Source: CAYPJE01 sp964410945 (GTDB taxonomy: Bacteria; Fidelibacterota; Marinisomatia; Marinisomatales; TCS56). Taken from it: a stretch of DNA of 26,720 bases. Under the pieces are notes generated by a model. That model saw nothing but the letters and a program-made list of their open reading frames with translations. It did not search any database and was not told the DNA's origin. Location of the stretch: the NCBI GenBank assembly GCA_964410945.1, contig CAYPJE010000043.1:1-26720 (forward strand). Reading direction: 5' to 3'. Of this stretch, positions 19,601 to 26,671 are shown piece by piece (position 1 is the stretch's first letter; every line of letters starts with the position of its first letter). The position numbers and the translations under genes were made by a program.

Positions 19601-22600
19601 GTTGCATTTGAGGATAGTGATTATGTATATGCTGTTGAAACACTCGACGATGATCTGAATGACCAGGCTCTTTTCACTTTGACGGTGGCACCACAAGGCA
19701 TGGTCATTGACTCGTTGAGTGGACGAATTACCTGGCAACCTGATAATAGTGACGTTGGTGACACGCTGGTTGCCTTTCAGGTAACTGATGATTCCGGTGC
19801 TGTCGACATTCAGTCATACACGTTGCATGTTATGAATACCAACGATGCGCCTGAAATAATTTCAATTCCAGATACTGTGGCGATTGAGGATTCTCTATAC
19901 ATATATTCAGTTTCAGCGCTTGATGTAGACGTTGGAGATCATCTCCTGTTTAGTTTAAGCAGTGCACCTTCAGGTATGACGATTAATGACACATCCGGTG
20001 TGATAAACTGGCTGCCGGATAATGCTGATGTGGGTGATACTACCATAATGGTTGTTGTTACAGATGACAGCAGTGGAGTCGCCGAGCAAACTTATGTTTT
20101 ACGCGTTGAGAATGTAAACGACCCACCAGTTATTAATATTTATATCAATGATTTCGCTGTCGATGAAGATTCGCCTGACACAATGTTTGCCCTATTACAG
20201 ATATTTAACGATGATGACATCGTATCTGTTAACGACAGTTTGCAGTTTACTTACCAGAACTCAAATCCAGAATTACTGAATATTTCAATAGATCAAGACA
20301 CTTTATTGTTGGATTATATCCTGAATCAGAATGGTGAAGCGAGTATTTCTGTCACAGCTGAAGATCAGGAAAATGCTACTGCTACTGAATGGTTCGAAGT
20401 AACAATTAACTCCGTTAATGATATACCAGAGTCATTTGATCTAGTAACTCCCAATGGTATCATATTCACTGATTCACTATTGGAATTCACATGGAAGTCC
20501 AGTTACGATCCAGATATAGCGACTGATAACGATCGGTTGTATTATACATTCCGTTACAGTAGTGATCCGAACTTCAGTATTTATTCAGATATCGAAGACA
20601 TCACCGATACGACAGTAGTATTGAATGATGATCTAGTCCAGGACCAGTTATATTATTGGAAAGTCAGAGTTGAGGATATGTATCGGGAGAAGGTGTGGAG
20701 CAATCAGAACCACACATTCACACTTAATTATGCTAATAATGCACCTAGTCTGCCTATAGTATTTGGACCAATTGATTTATCAATAGCAGACACTAGCGCA
20801 ATATTTACATGGTCACCATGTACTGATTCAGATATTGGAGACACTGTGGCATATTCTCTTCAGGTCAGCAGCAGCCAGGCCTTCAGTGATACATTGCTGT
20901 TCCATACGACTTTTGACACGCTGGTCAGTTTGGTTGACCTGTCGTATGGCAGTTTGGTAGAGGATGGGCTGCACTGGTTGCGTTTACGGTCTGTGGATAA
21001 TCACGGTCTGGCCAGTATATGGACTGATGCGGTGTCTTTTTATTATGATAACATTAATGCCGCACCCATTGCAACAGCCACATTATTGGAGCCGGTGGGA
21101 GAGGTGGTAACGGTACTGCGTCCGGACCTGGAGTGGCGTAGTGGCAGTGACACTGATCCGGGAGATGCGGTAGCCAGTCTCAGTTATGCTGGTGTTGTCT
21201 GGAGCGTAGTGGATACTTTTGCATTCAGTACCCTGGCAGGTGATACTACTTACCAGCTGGCCAGTGATGTAACTGAGAACCAGTATTACCAGTGGTCGGT
21301 CCGGACGGTTGATGATGGTGGACTTATCAGTGGTTGGAGTGACACAGTTTCGTTCTGGGTAAACAGTGTCAATGAGCCACCGGGTATATTCAGCCTGATC
21401 AGTCCGGGTAATGATACTTTAGCGACCAGTTATCCAACATTTAGCTGGCACGGAGCTGTAGATCCCGATGTTGGGAGCGTATTGACCTACAGTCTGCGCT
21501 ATGGAACTGATCCGGGATTAAGTACCTACAGTGAGGTTGAGGAGATCGCTGATACGGTTTACACGCTGGTAGATTCCTTATGGGATGACATACCTTATTA
21601 CTGGCGGGTCAAGGTGAAGGATGAGTTTGGTTTAAGCACTTGGAGTACTGATACGCTGAGCTTTGTCGTCAATGCGGTCAATGCGGCTCCGACGTTGCCG
21701 GAGTTGACCGGTTTGGTGTCATATATGGTGCTGGATACAACGGCGGTCTGGCAATGGCTAAGCAGCCAGGATGCTGATGTGGGAGACTGTGTTAGCTATG
21801 AGCTTCAGGTCAGCAGCAGCCAGGCCTTCAGTGATACATTGCTGTTCCATACGACTTTTGACACGCTGGTCAGTTTGGTTGACCTGTCGTATGGCAGTTT
21901 GGTAGAGGATGGGCTGCACTGGTTGCGTTTACGGTCTGTGGATAATCACGGTCTGGCCAGTATATGGACTGATGCGGTGTCTTTTTATTATGATAACATT
22001 AATGCCGCACCCATTGCAACAGCCACATTATTGGAGCCGGTGGGAGAGGTGGTAACGGTACTGCGTCCGGACCTGGAGTGGCGTAGTGGCAGTGACACTG
22101 ATCCGGGAGATGCGGTAGCCAGTCTCAGTTATGCTGGTGTTGTCTGGAGCGTAGTGGATACTTTTGCATTCAGTACCCTGGCAGGTGATACTACTTACCA
22201 GCTGGCCAGTGATGTAACTGAGAACCAGTATTACCAGTGGTCGGTCCGGACGGTTGATGATGGTGGACTTATCAGTGGTTGGAGTGACACAGTTTCGTTC
22301 TGGGTAAACAGTGTCAATGAGCCACCGGGTATATTCAGCCTGATCGCACCAGTGGATGCTGATACAATAGATACCTATACTCCTACTTGTGTTTGGGGAT
22401 CATCAACAGATCTGGACCCAGGAGATAGTATCAACTATGTGCTGCGGACCAGCAATTCTAGCGATTTTAATCAGTATTCCGATAGATTACCGCAAGCAGA
22501 TACTGTATTTACTTTTAGCGATAGCCTTCTTGAGGATCATTGGAAATACTGGCAGGTACGTGCAGTTGATCTGTCTGGTCTTTCGCAATGGAGTGAAATC

Positions 22601-25600
22601 CATAGTTTTTACGTCAATGCAGTACCAAACATACCTCCAGTTGCGGTTTGGACCTATCAGGACACAATCCTTTCAGGAATCACTCAGGTTCCGTATTTCG
22701 CGGTAGATCCAGATAGCGAAAGTGTTACTATTTTGATCGAATATAGTATTAACTCTGGTGGAAATTGGCTGATTCCAACCGAAGATATTTCCCGAACGGA
22801 AATAGAAATGCGTGATAATTCTATTTTCAACTGGGACACAGAAGCTGATTTACCTGACTGGTATGGGAGTATATTGCTCAGAGTAATCCCAGAGGATGAT
22901 GAGACTACCGGTATAGGTGATACCATTACTTTAATAGTAGATAACATACCTCCAAGTTTATCTTTGTCTCCTATCGCCACTGAACAATCAGGAGATGTAG
23001 GGATATCATATTTGGCTCAAAATGATTTATACAGCCCAACATCCATCACCCTGTACTATAGGACTTCTAGTGATGAAAACTGGGTGTATATATCTATTGA
23101 TCATTTAGATCCTGCCCCCAATTTTCAGAATAACAGCGAACAAACAATATACTGGAACTCTGCGCTTGATTTACCAGGCTTCGTGGGTGATGAAGTACAG
23201 GTCAAAGTTACCATTGCAGACTACAGTTCTGAAGCTTCACAATCCTCAAACACATTTTCATTAAACAATAATGTCGACCCACAAATATCGATAGCACCTT
23301 TGATTGGTTGGAAGCATGATTTGATACCAATAGTATTGGAATACTATGATCTTGAAGAGGATTTCCTTACGTTTAGTATCTTTTATAGTGTGGATGGTGA
23401 TCACTACTTACCAATTACTTGCGATCTAGATAGAAACCAAGCTATCGAAAATGATGAAATACCCCAAAATCTTTTGAAGACTAGTGATGAAGAATTCGAG
23501 GTAAAATCCCCGATTAATTACGATGGGTTCAACAGTACGTCAGATATAAGTAGCAACGGACCTAGCATTGACAATATAGTTTCGATGGATAGTATGACTC
23601 CTGCTATCCAAGCTCTGCCAAATGATACCACGTTTATCTGGGACTCTCAATTGGATTTAGATAGTCAGTTTGCTGGAACAGTATGGTTAATGGCTAGCGT
23701 CTGTGATCCTTACAGTCCAGATATATGTGATACAATACAATGCCAAGTGGATAATTATTTGCCTCAGATTACAATTAATCCTATGCCTTCTGAGGTTTCT
23801 GGTACAGTACGCATTTACATTTCTATCGATAATGATTCCGCTCATTCAGTTAACATATATGGCGACTATAAGCGATATGGATTTTCGAACTGGAATCAAA
23901 TGTCCTTTGACGGCTTCGTTAATAGTGGTGTTTCAACAGCCCATTTCGACTGGAACACATTTACAGACTTGGGCGACAGCACTGATCAAATACTTGATTT
24001 GAGATTATTTGCACAAGATGATCTTGATAGAGGTGATTATAGATATATTCAATCGCTCATTGTAGATAATAATGATATCCCTGTGATTGATAGCGTAGTC
24101 TTAGTATCTCAAGATCCGAGGGGTGACGTTCGATTTCATGTATATATTTCAGATAGGGAAACTGATAACTTGAATTTCCAATGTAGTTATTCACTAAACA
24201 ATGGGTCATACTACTTACCGACCACAGATTTTAGATGGGAAGGTCACTATGCCATTGGAGGAATGCAAACTTTCATATGGGAAAGCTTCGAGAATATTAT
24301 TAATGGCTACTTCTCAAATGTTAAGTTTAAAATTGAGCCACTTGACAACGATCTCGGCATAGAAAATACATCCCCAACATTTATTCTCAATAATATCGCC
24401 GGTCCAAAACTTGAATCAGTATTGAATGATCAGTATCCTAATCTTTTATGGCAAGACACCATTAAACTGCTGTTCAATAGATCTATCTCAACTAATTCGA
24501 TTAGTTCTGGAATTGAAATCTTAACTGACGGTGAACATTGCTCCTACTCTTGGGAAGCAAGTCAAAACAATCAATTATTAAAGCTCTTCCCACAAACAGC
24601 TTATTATCCTGAAAAACCAGTCGAAGTTACAATTACACATGAATTGGTTGATTATTACAATCACTCATTCGATGGGAACCAGAATCATGTTCCTGATGGT
24701 GCGGATGATGATGTTACCATCAATTTCACTACTCCAGCTTTAGCAGATTATGATTTCAACGGAATATTGAATGAATATGATTTGCTCGACTTCATCACAA
24801 ATTGGAATCTTCCTACACCTGATTTGACAATGGAAATTGGTCCTGCAACTGGTTTGTTGCCTTATAATAGCTTCACACCTGATGGATATTTCGACTACGA
24901 AGATTTAATGGTCTTTATCGCTACTTGGAAATGGGCAATGAACAATATTTCTTATGCTAAACTGAGTACGCCATATGACAACACTAATTATATGGAGGAT
25001 TTAGTTGAACAGGATATAACTGTTGAAATTATAGATGATAGATTAGAAGTGGTTGTTGAGTATTTTACCAATATTGATGTCAGTCTAATAAAATATAACA
25101 TTACTGGCACTGATTCAATTATCAGCAATACATTTGAATATTGGGAGAATAATTATTCAGATCAGATGTTGTTAGAGAACAATACTTATACTTTTGTTGG
25201 CGGACTTGGTAAAAATGAAGTGATAGATGAAAATAGTGGCAAACCAATTCTGTCAATTAAGACGTTTGTAGAAGATGATGTTACTATTTCATCATCCATA
25301 ATGGGATGGAATCAGAATAAAGAATTGGCATTCAACTGCTACACCGAAATTCCAATAGATATTGACGACTATATCCCAGCAACATATGCGCTTCATACAA
25401 ATTACCCCAATCCCTTCAATCCAATTACTACCATAAACTATGATCTGCCACAAGCTGGTCACGTTAAACTGATAGTTTATGATATTCTGGGCCGCCAGGT
25501 GATCGAGTTGGTTAACGATAAACAGGATGTGGGTTATAAAACGATCCAATGGAACGGTCGTAATTCAGCGAGGCAAATTGTAAGTGCCGGTATGTATTTT

Positions 25601-25657
25601 TATTCATTGGAGGTTGGAGACTATCATGCCATAAGGAAGATGGTATTAATTAAATAG
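13679..25657 (+). CDS. Very large multidomain T9SS-secreted surface protein (3992 aa)
   Basis: Seen, in order: signal peptide (~1-26); module (28-145); two choice-of-anchor-D domains (~147-355); second module (~357-474); two more choice-of-anchor-D domains (~476-681); third module (~683-800); beta-helix (~814-1223) with GGG(L/V/I)Y rungs and a SPCINSGNP cap; eleven cadherin-like/putative-Ig domains (~1228-2248), most with EDxxYxY near the start and DVGDT near the end; seven fibronectin-like domains (~2249-2985); about five Ig-like repeats marked by a W[DN]S/T-x(2)-DL motif (~2985-3575); Big_5-like domain (~3576-3688); dockerin-like domain (~3689-3757); an unrecognised beta-rich linker (~3758-3899); T9SS type A sorting tail (3900-3992, NYPNPFNPITTINYDLP). 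Known: such architectures are surface adhesins or fibres exported by the T9SS. The many acidic loops suggest calcium binding, which is inference. Starts with a 4-base ATGA overlap. A 12-base gap follows to a lipoprotein gene, so they may share a transcript. Confidence 0.85.
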   Translation: MIRRYHLANYLLSLILIAVPVFAVGQNYFTPVAPTGLPYHIIINQNTVYNTYSASQVEIGVFDGDLCVGSGSGTINSSQTIDIVAWEGNPDYSLEGFTAGDSITIKLAVIEFGSINILPASVDYAVGDGTFGYGSYSAGSVTGTISNVPDIEVTPSALNFGALNLGNTQFAFFKVKNTGSADLQVSNITAPSGYGLGSTSMTLAPGDSQSVQVAFTPTNPVAYNGNIQVYSNDPSQVPETIAVTGLGIPDQVPQIDVAPHSLSFGQIPIGQSESRNLTLSNQGSSNLSISGIMSNNSVFQVDNTSQVLAPGEELIVSITFSPSSDGSVTGSIHIYHNDNSISNPYSVGVNGIGYNQYITPVEETGLPYTIIINDVTVDDQALTSGSEIGVFDDVLCVGSAVYSGSYPVQITAWEADADKNLPGFVDGDSIVFKVRTTAYDSTDIFTAEPTFSIGDGVFGSGAYTSASLTVVSNLEPRLILADANLEFSLTTVGGQDTLYTNLKNTGATSLTVYSISLDNNVFTANPTTGVIAAGDSLPIQIIFTPQAGVWYNGSLTVNCDDPLDNSRTINLSGGGVLSGEPTIHVPVASWSVGDVIISDTGSVAISVFNTGNATLNVSDIVSSTTSFVPQITSLSIEMNSSAVIPVNFYPDSVGWFNGNLTITSDASNEAEVIVTLTGFGYAGHFEPVAPTGEQYQVVVSSIVDSSGYGLSEGDEIGLFDGLQCVGVSVYHGTDSLNISAWQAIPDQGIPGYSEGNLIQFKYYLKDSTGAGHVFDVLPIYQIGNGSYGHGIFSEATLNVLNANTPFEPYDGPIYHISNATGRDYLNNGNMDQPFASIQHGINVAKSGDTLLVQPGTYYENINFNGKDIVLGSLYLTTADTSYTSQTVIDGNKNGSVVTFDGDEDSMTVMVGFTLTNGLSANGGGLYINSSSPTLSELKIHENEADIGGGVYFSRSLSRISQIVVSGNTASMFGGGISLQLSNVRLEDSRISNNSSVAQGGGVYSSSSESSYENVVISNNSGSAGGGIFCYTSSPTFNEVTFEYNSAINNGGGIYLGHKSCPTFINALIVSNVNRGGIYCHGQSEPILVNSTISDNAGSGIVCLYSDITISNSIISNNSGNGVEASDSSPSIMYSNLYNNTGNSFGNSDSIGVLVTTNINGDSCDIYQNTLMDPMFVSATSNDHHLLDSSPCINSGNPATIYSNEPEPNGDRVNMGAFGNTAEAAVAGLQLVCNDTIAVEDSSYFADLSLSPDSNVVFTYELVSGPDWIEFNDTTAQCSGIPDNSNVDTHQLLVAAADNYTRTDTLVANLTVINSPPIITSIPDTIATEDRLYNYDINSSDDGQGSIYYSALVIPDWMQLDSLTGELTGIPNDSDVGDTIVSVQVSDGNAGSAVQTFNLRIVNRNDAIQIVSQPDTITYEDRTYTYDVETLDDDLNDRALFTLLTAPDGMLIDSLSGVISWLPDNNDVGDTTIVFMVIDDSAAADTQSYRLQVINVNDQPVISSTADTVAVEGQLYDYSLIAYDVDVGDQLSYVLETAPVGMRWIDSTKTIEWRPHNENVGDTLVTITVTDDSGAVAEQSFTLTVANTNDPPTLVSPIPDLVVYEDALDSVFILTTVIADSDFTSIGDSMIYTLTNQNTELVDLSIVDDTLLIHFLANQYGSGGFVLSAQDQDSAVVSDTVDITVLPVNDAPDITSADSVRATEDIYFVYRGQATDIDNIQLSYTFVDVPTWLSADSDSLYGIPTEGIGDTSFVLVVSDSTIADSCTVNLFVDPVNDPPVLSAIPAIIFEEDSTHITAVADYNSYVLDPDDHDSTLIWSFVNSEYVSGHVSNDSVIVTSSPDWYGKDTIQVVVADTALYDTIDWEITVLSIEDNPRITTVADTIATEDRLYQYHVQAYDPDPGDSIIFNLSVHPVGMTIDTVSGLVSWSPQNADVGDTTVSIKVTDITNRLTYQTYTLQVINANDAIQIVSNPDTVAFEDSDYVYAVETLDDDLNDQALFTLTVAPQGMVIDSLSGRITWQPDNSDVGDTLVAFQVTDDSGAVDIQSYTLHVMNTNDAPEIISIPDTVAIEDSLYIYSVSALDVDVGDHLLFSLSSAPSGMTINDTSGVINWLPDNADVGDTTIMVVVTDDSSGVAEQTYVLRVENVNDPPVINIYINDFAVDEDSPDTMFALLQIFNDDDIVSVNDSLQFTYQNSNPELLNISIDQDTLLLDYILNQNGEASISVTAEDQENATATEWFEVTINSVNDIPESFDLVTPNGIIFTDSLLEFTWKSSYDPDIATDNDRLYYTFRYSSDPNFSIYSDIEDITDTTVVLNDDLVQDQLYYWKVRVEDMYREKVWSNQNHTFTLNYANNAPSLPIVFGPIDLSIADTSAIFTWSPCTDSDIGDTVAYSLQVSSSQAFSDTLLFHTTFDTLVSLVDLSYGSLVEDGLHWLRLRSVDNHGLASIWTDAVSFYYDNINAAPIATATLLEPVGEVVTVLRPDLEWRSGSDTDPGDAVASLSYAGVVWSVVDTFAFSTLAGDTTYQLASDVTENQYYQWSVRTVDDGGLISGWSDTVSFWVNSVNEPPGIFSLISPGNDTLATSYPTFSWHGAVDPDVGSVLTYSLRYGTDPGLSTYSEVEEIADTVYTLVDSLWDDIPYYWRVKVKDEFGLSTWSTDTLSFVVNAVNAAPTLPELTGLVSYMVLDTTAVWQWLSSQDADVGDCVSYELQVSSSQAFSDTLLFHTTFDTLVSLVDLSYGSLVEDGLHWLRLRSVDNHGLASIWTDAVSFYYDNINAAPIATATLLEPVGEVVTVLRPDLEWRSGSDTDPGDAVASLSYAGVVWSVVDTFAFSTLAGDTTYQLASDVTENQYYQWSVRTVDDGGLISGWSDTVSFWVNSVNEPPGIFSLIAPVDADTIDTYTPTCVWGSSTDLDPGDSINYVLRTSNSSDFNQYSDRLPQADTVFTFSDSLLEDHWKYWQVRAVDLSGLSQWSEIHSFYVNAVPNIPPVAVWTYQDTILSGITQVPYFAVDPDSESVTILIEYSINSGGNWLIPTEDISRTEIEMRDNSIFNWDTEADLPDWYGSILLRVIPEDDETTGIGDTITLIVDNIPPSLSLSPIATEQSGDVGISYLAQNDLYSPTSITLYYRTSSDENWVYISIDHLDPAPNFQNNSEQTIYWNSALDLPGFVGDEVQVKVTIADYSSEASQSSNTFSLNNNVDPQISIAPLIGWKHDLIPIVLEYYDLEEDFLTFSIFYSVDGDHYLPITCDLDRNQAIENDEIPQNLLKTSDEEFEVKSPINYDGFNSTSDISSNGPSIDNIVSMDSMTPAIQALPNDTTFIWDSQLDLDSQFAGTVWLMASVCDPYSPDICDTIQCQVDNYLPQITINPMPSEVSGTVRIYISIDNDSAHSVNIYGDYKRYGFSNWNQMSFDGFVNSGVSTAHFDWNTFTDLGDSTDQILDLRLFAQDDLDRGDYRYIQSLIVDNNDIPVIDSVVLVSQDPRGDVRFHVYISDRETDNLNFQCSYSLNNGSYYLPTTDFRWEGHYAIGGMQTFIWESFENIINGYFSNVKFKIEPLDNDLGIENTSPTFILNNIAGPKLESVLNDQYPNLLWQDTIKLLFNRSISTNSISSGIEILTDGEHCSYSWEASQNNQLLKLFPQTAYYPEKPVEVTITHELVDYYNHSFDGNQNHVPDGADDDVTINFTTPALADYDFNGILNEYDLLDFITNWNLPTPDLTMEIGPATGLLPYNSFTPDGYFDYEDLMVFIATWKWAMNNISYAKLSTPYDNTNYMEDLVEQDITVEIIDDRLEVVVEYFTNIDVSLIKYNITGTDSIISNTFEYWENNYSDQMLLENNTYTFVGGLGKNEVIDENSGKPILSIKTFVEDDVTISSSIMGWNQNKELAFNCYTEIPIDIDDYIPATYALHTNYPNPFNPITTINYDLPQAGHVKLIVYDILGRQVIELVNDKQDVGYKTIQWNGRNSARQIVSAGMYFYSLEVGDYHAIRKMVLIK
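17621..18745 (+). repeat. Four-domain cadherin-like block, copy A
   Basis: Residues 1315-1689 hold four consecutive cadherin-like domains. They match, in the same order and almost the same length (375 against 376 residues), the four domains at 19295-20422. The clearest pair is the second domain, opening AIQIVSQPDT with VETLDDDLND inside. Confidence 0.75.
19295..20422 (+). repeat. Four-domain cadherin-like block, copy B
   Basis: Residues 1873-2248 match copy A at 17621-18745 domain by domain: ATEDRLYQY against ATEDRLYNY, AIQIVSNPDT against AIQIVSQPDT, then the DVGD-containing domain, then a domain with LLDYILNQ against LIHFLANQ. The DNA has diverged, so the duplication is old. Confidence 0.75.
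20858..21400 (+). repeat. 543-bp perfect direct repeat, copy 1
   Basis: Read base by base against 21803-22345, I found no difference. The repeat starts and ends on codon boundaries (residues 2394-2574) and covers half of one fibronectin-like domain, the whole next one and the start of a third. Bases just outside differ (T before and A after, against G and G). Confidence 0.92.
21803..22345 (+). repeat. 543-bp perfect direct repeat, copy 2
   Basis: Identical to 20858-21400 at an offset of 945 bases (315 codons), in frame, residues 2709-2889. The 402 bases between the copies (21401-21802) are related to the sequence before copy 1 only at protein level. Confidence 0.92.
24743..24955 (+). other. 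Dockerin-like domain within the 3992-residue protein
   Basis: Residues ~3689-3757. The first loop reads DYDFNGILNEYD, which puts D, D, N, N and D at positions 1, 3, 5, 9 and 12 of an EF-hand-type calcium loop with Gly at 6, followed by a helix (LLDFITNW). The second loop (TPDGYFDYED, helix LMVFIATW) keeps D5, G6, D9 and D12 but lacks acidic residues at positions 1 and 3. The duplicated loop-helix layout fits dockerin type I; the second site looks degenerate. Confidence 0.6.
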
Positions 25658-25669
25658 AAGGGGGATACA

Positions 25670-25840
25670 ATGAAATGGATTCTGATAATCGCCACAATCA
25701 TGCTGGCGGGTTGTGCTAGTCAGGTTCAGGAGGCAGCGAAAACACCAGTAAATCCAGTCCTGCAAAATTATAAAACTGCAAAGCAATCGTTCGACGCCAT
25801 GGAGTACAATACTGCAGATTCTTTATTGGGGGTGTCCTGA
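25670..25840 (+). pseudogene. Small lipoprotein gene truncated by an insertion sequence
   Basis: Starts at ATG with GGGGG 5 bases upstream and lies 12 bases after the giant gene. The N-terminus MKWILIIATIMLAGCAS is a textbook lipoprotein signal with lipobox LAGC (Cys15). The readable part is 56 codons; the segment NYKTAKQSFDAMEYNTADSL resembles the start of a TPR-type helical repeat. The last few codons before the TGA at 25838 fall in what looks like the end of the IS256-family element, so the original protein continued further and was interrupted. The downstream part is not in the window. Confidence 0.65.
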
Positions 25841-26665
25841 ATTTTGTGTAAACGGTCATTTTCAGTCATCATAAATCATCCTATCTTCAAAGAGAATGGC
25901 AAAATGATTCATGGCTTCCTTCCAGTTCTGAATGGGCATGGTCCACTTCTTACTGGCGTTTTTCAATGCTAAATATAATATCTTAAACACTGCCTCATCA
26001 TTAGGGAAAGAACCACGATTTTTTGTGACTTTCCTGAGCGACATGTTCAATGATTCAATAGCATTTGTAGTGTAAATCACCTTCCTGATACTGGCCGGAT
26101 AGTCAAAGAACGGTGTCAGCCGCTCCCAGTTATTGCGCCAGGATCTGCTGACTGTAGGGTGCGTTTTGTCCCATTTTTCACTGAAAGCATCCAGCCGATC
26201 CTGAGCTTCATCAACTGTACCAGCACGATAAATGGTCTTAAGATCATCAGCCATCTCTTTGCGCTGTTTCCAGGAGACATACTTCAGGGAGTGCCTTACC
26301 ATATGTACGATACACAGTTGGACCTGGGTATCTGGGTAAACCGTCTCTATGGCATCAGGAAAACCCTTTAAACCATCAACACTGGCAATGAAGATGTCCC
26401 TAAGACCTCGGTTCTTAAGCTCAGTCAACACAGCCAGCCAGAACTTGGCTCCTTCCGTCTTGGCGATCCACATGCCCAAGACCTCCTTGATACCATCCAT
26501 ATTGATGCCTATTGCCAGATACACCGCCTGGTTATTGATATGGCCATCAGAGCGTGATTTAACCCTCAGAGCATCCAGATAGACAATCGGATACAGGGGA
26601 TCAAGAGGGCGGTTCTGCCAGGTTTTTACTTCTGACAGCACTTCATCGGTTACTCTGGATACAAG
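25828..26665 (-). mobile_element. IS256-family insertion sequence, partial
   Basis: The left boundary is placed at a G-run followed by GTGTCCTGAATTTTGTGTAA, the kind of end seen in IS256-family elements; it sits 34 bases beyond the transposase stop and interrupts a lipoprotein gene. The right part of the element, including the transposase N-terminus and the other inverted repeat, is missing. The exact left base is uncertain by a few positions because the partner repeat is not available. Confidence 0.6.
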
Positions 26666-26671
26666 TGTCAA
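25862..26671 (-). pseudogene. IS256-family (mutator-type) transposase, N-terminus missing
   Basis: 269 residues readable; complete members are about 400. The DDE residues are visible: Asp33 in YLDALRVK, Asp99 in IASVDGLKGF and Glu206 in TTNAIESLN, with the LCIVHMVRHSLKYV segment between. The C-terminus (NHFAILFEDR) is normal. On the amino side, family-like sequence begins at TLVSRVTDEV and is lost immediately before it, where IS21-type terminal repeats begin. The TTG at 26671 is only the first possible start codon, not a believable real start. The product is unlikely to be functional as it stands. Confidence 0.85.

Noticed and set aside
20858..22345. Direct repeats considered as transposon ends or an array
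   Set aside because: The repeat is in frame, codon-aligned and encodes continuous domain sequence; there are no inverted ends, spacers or integrase nearby.
26159..26582. Plus-strand frames opposite the transposase
   Set aside because: The minus-strand frame carries the DDE residues and conserved IS256 motifs; the plus frames show none.
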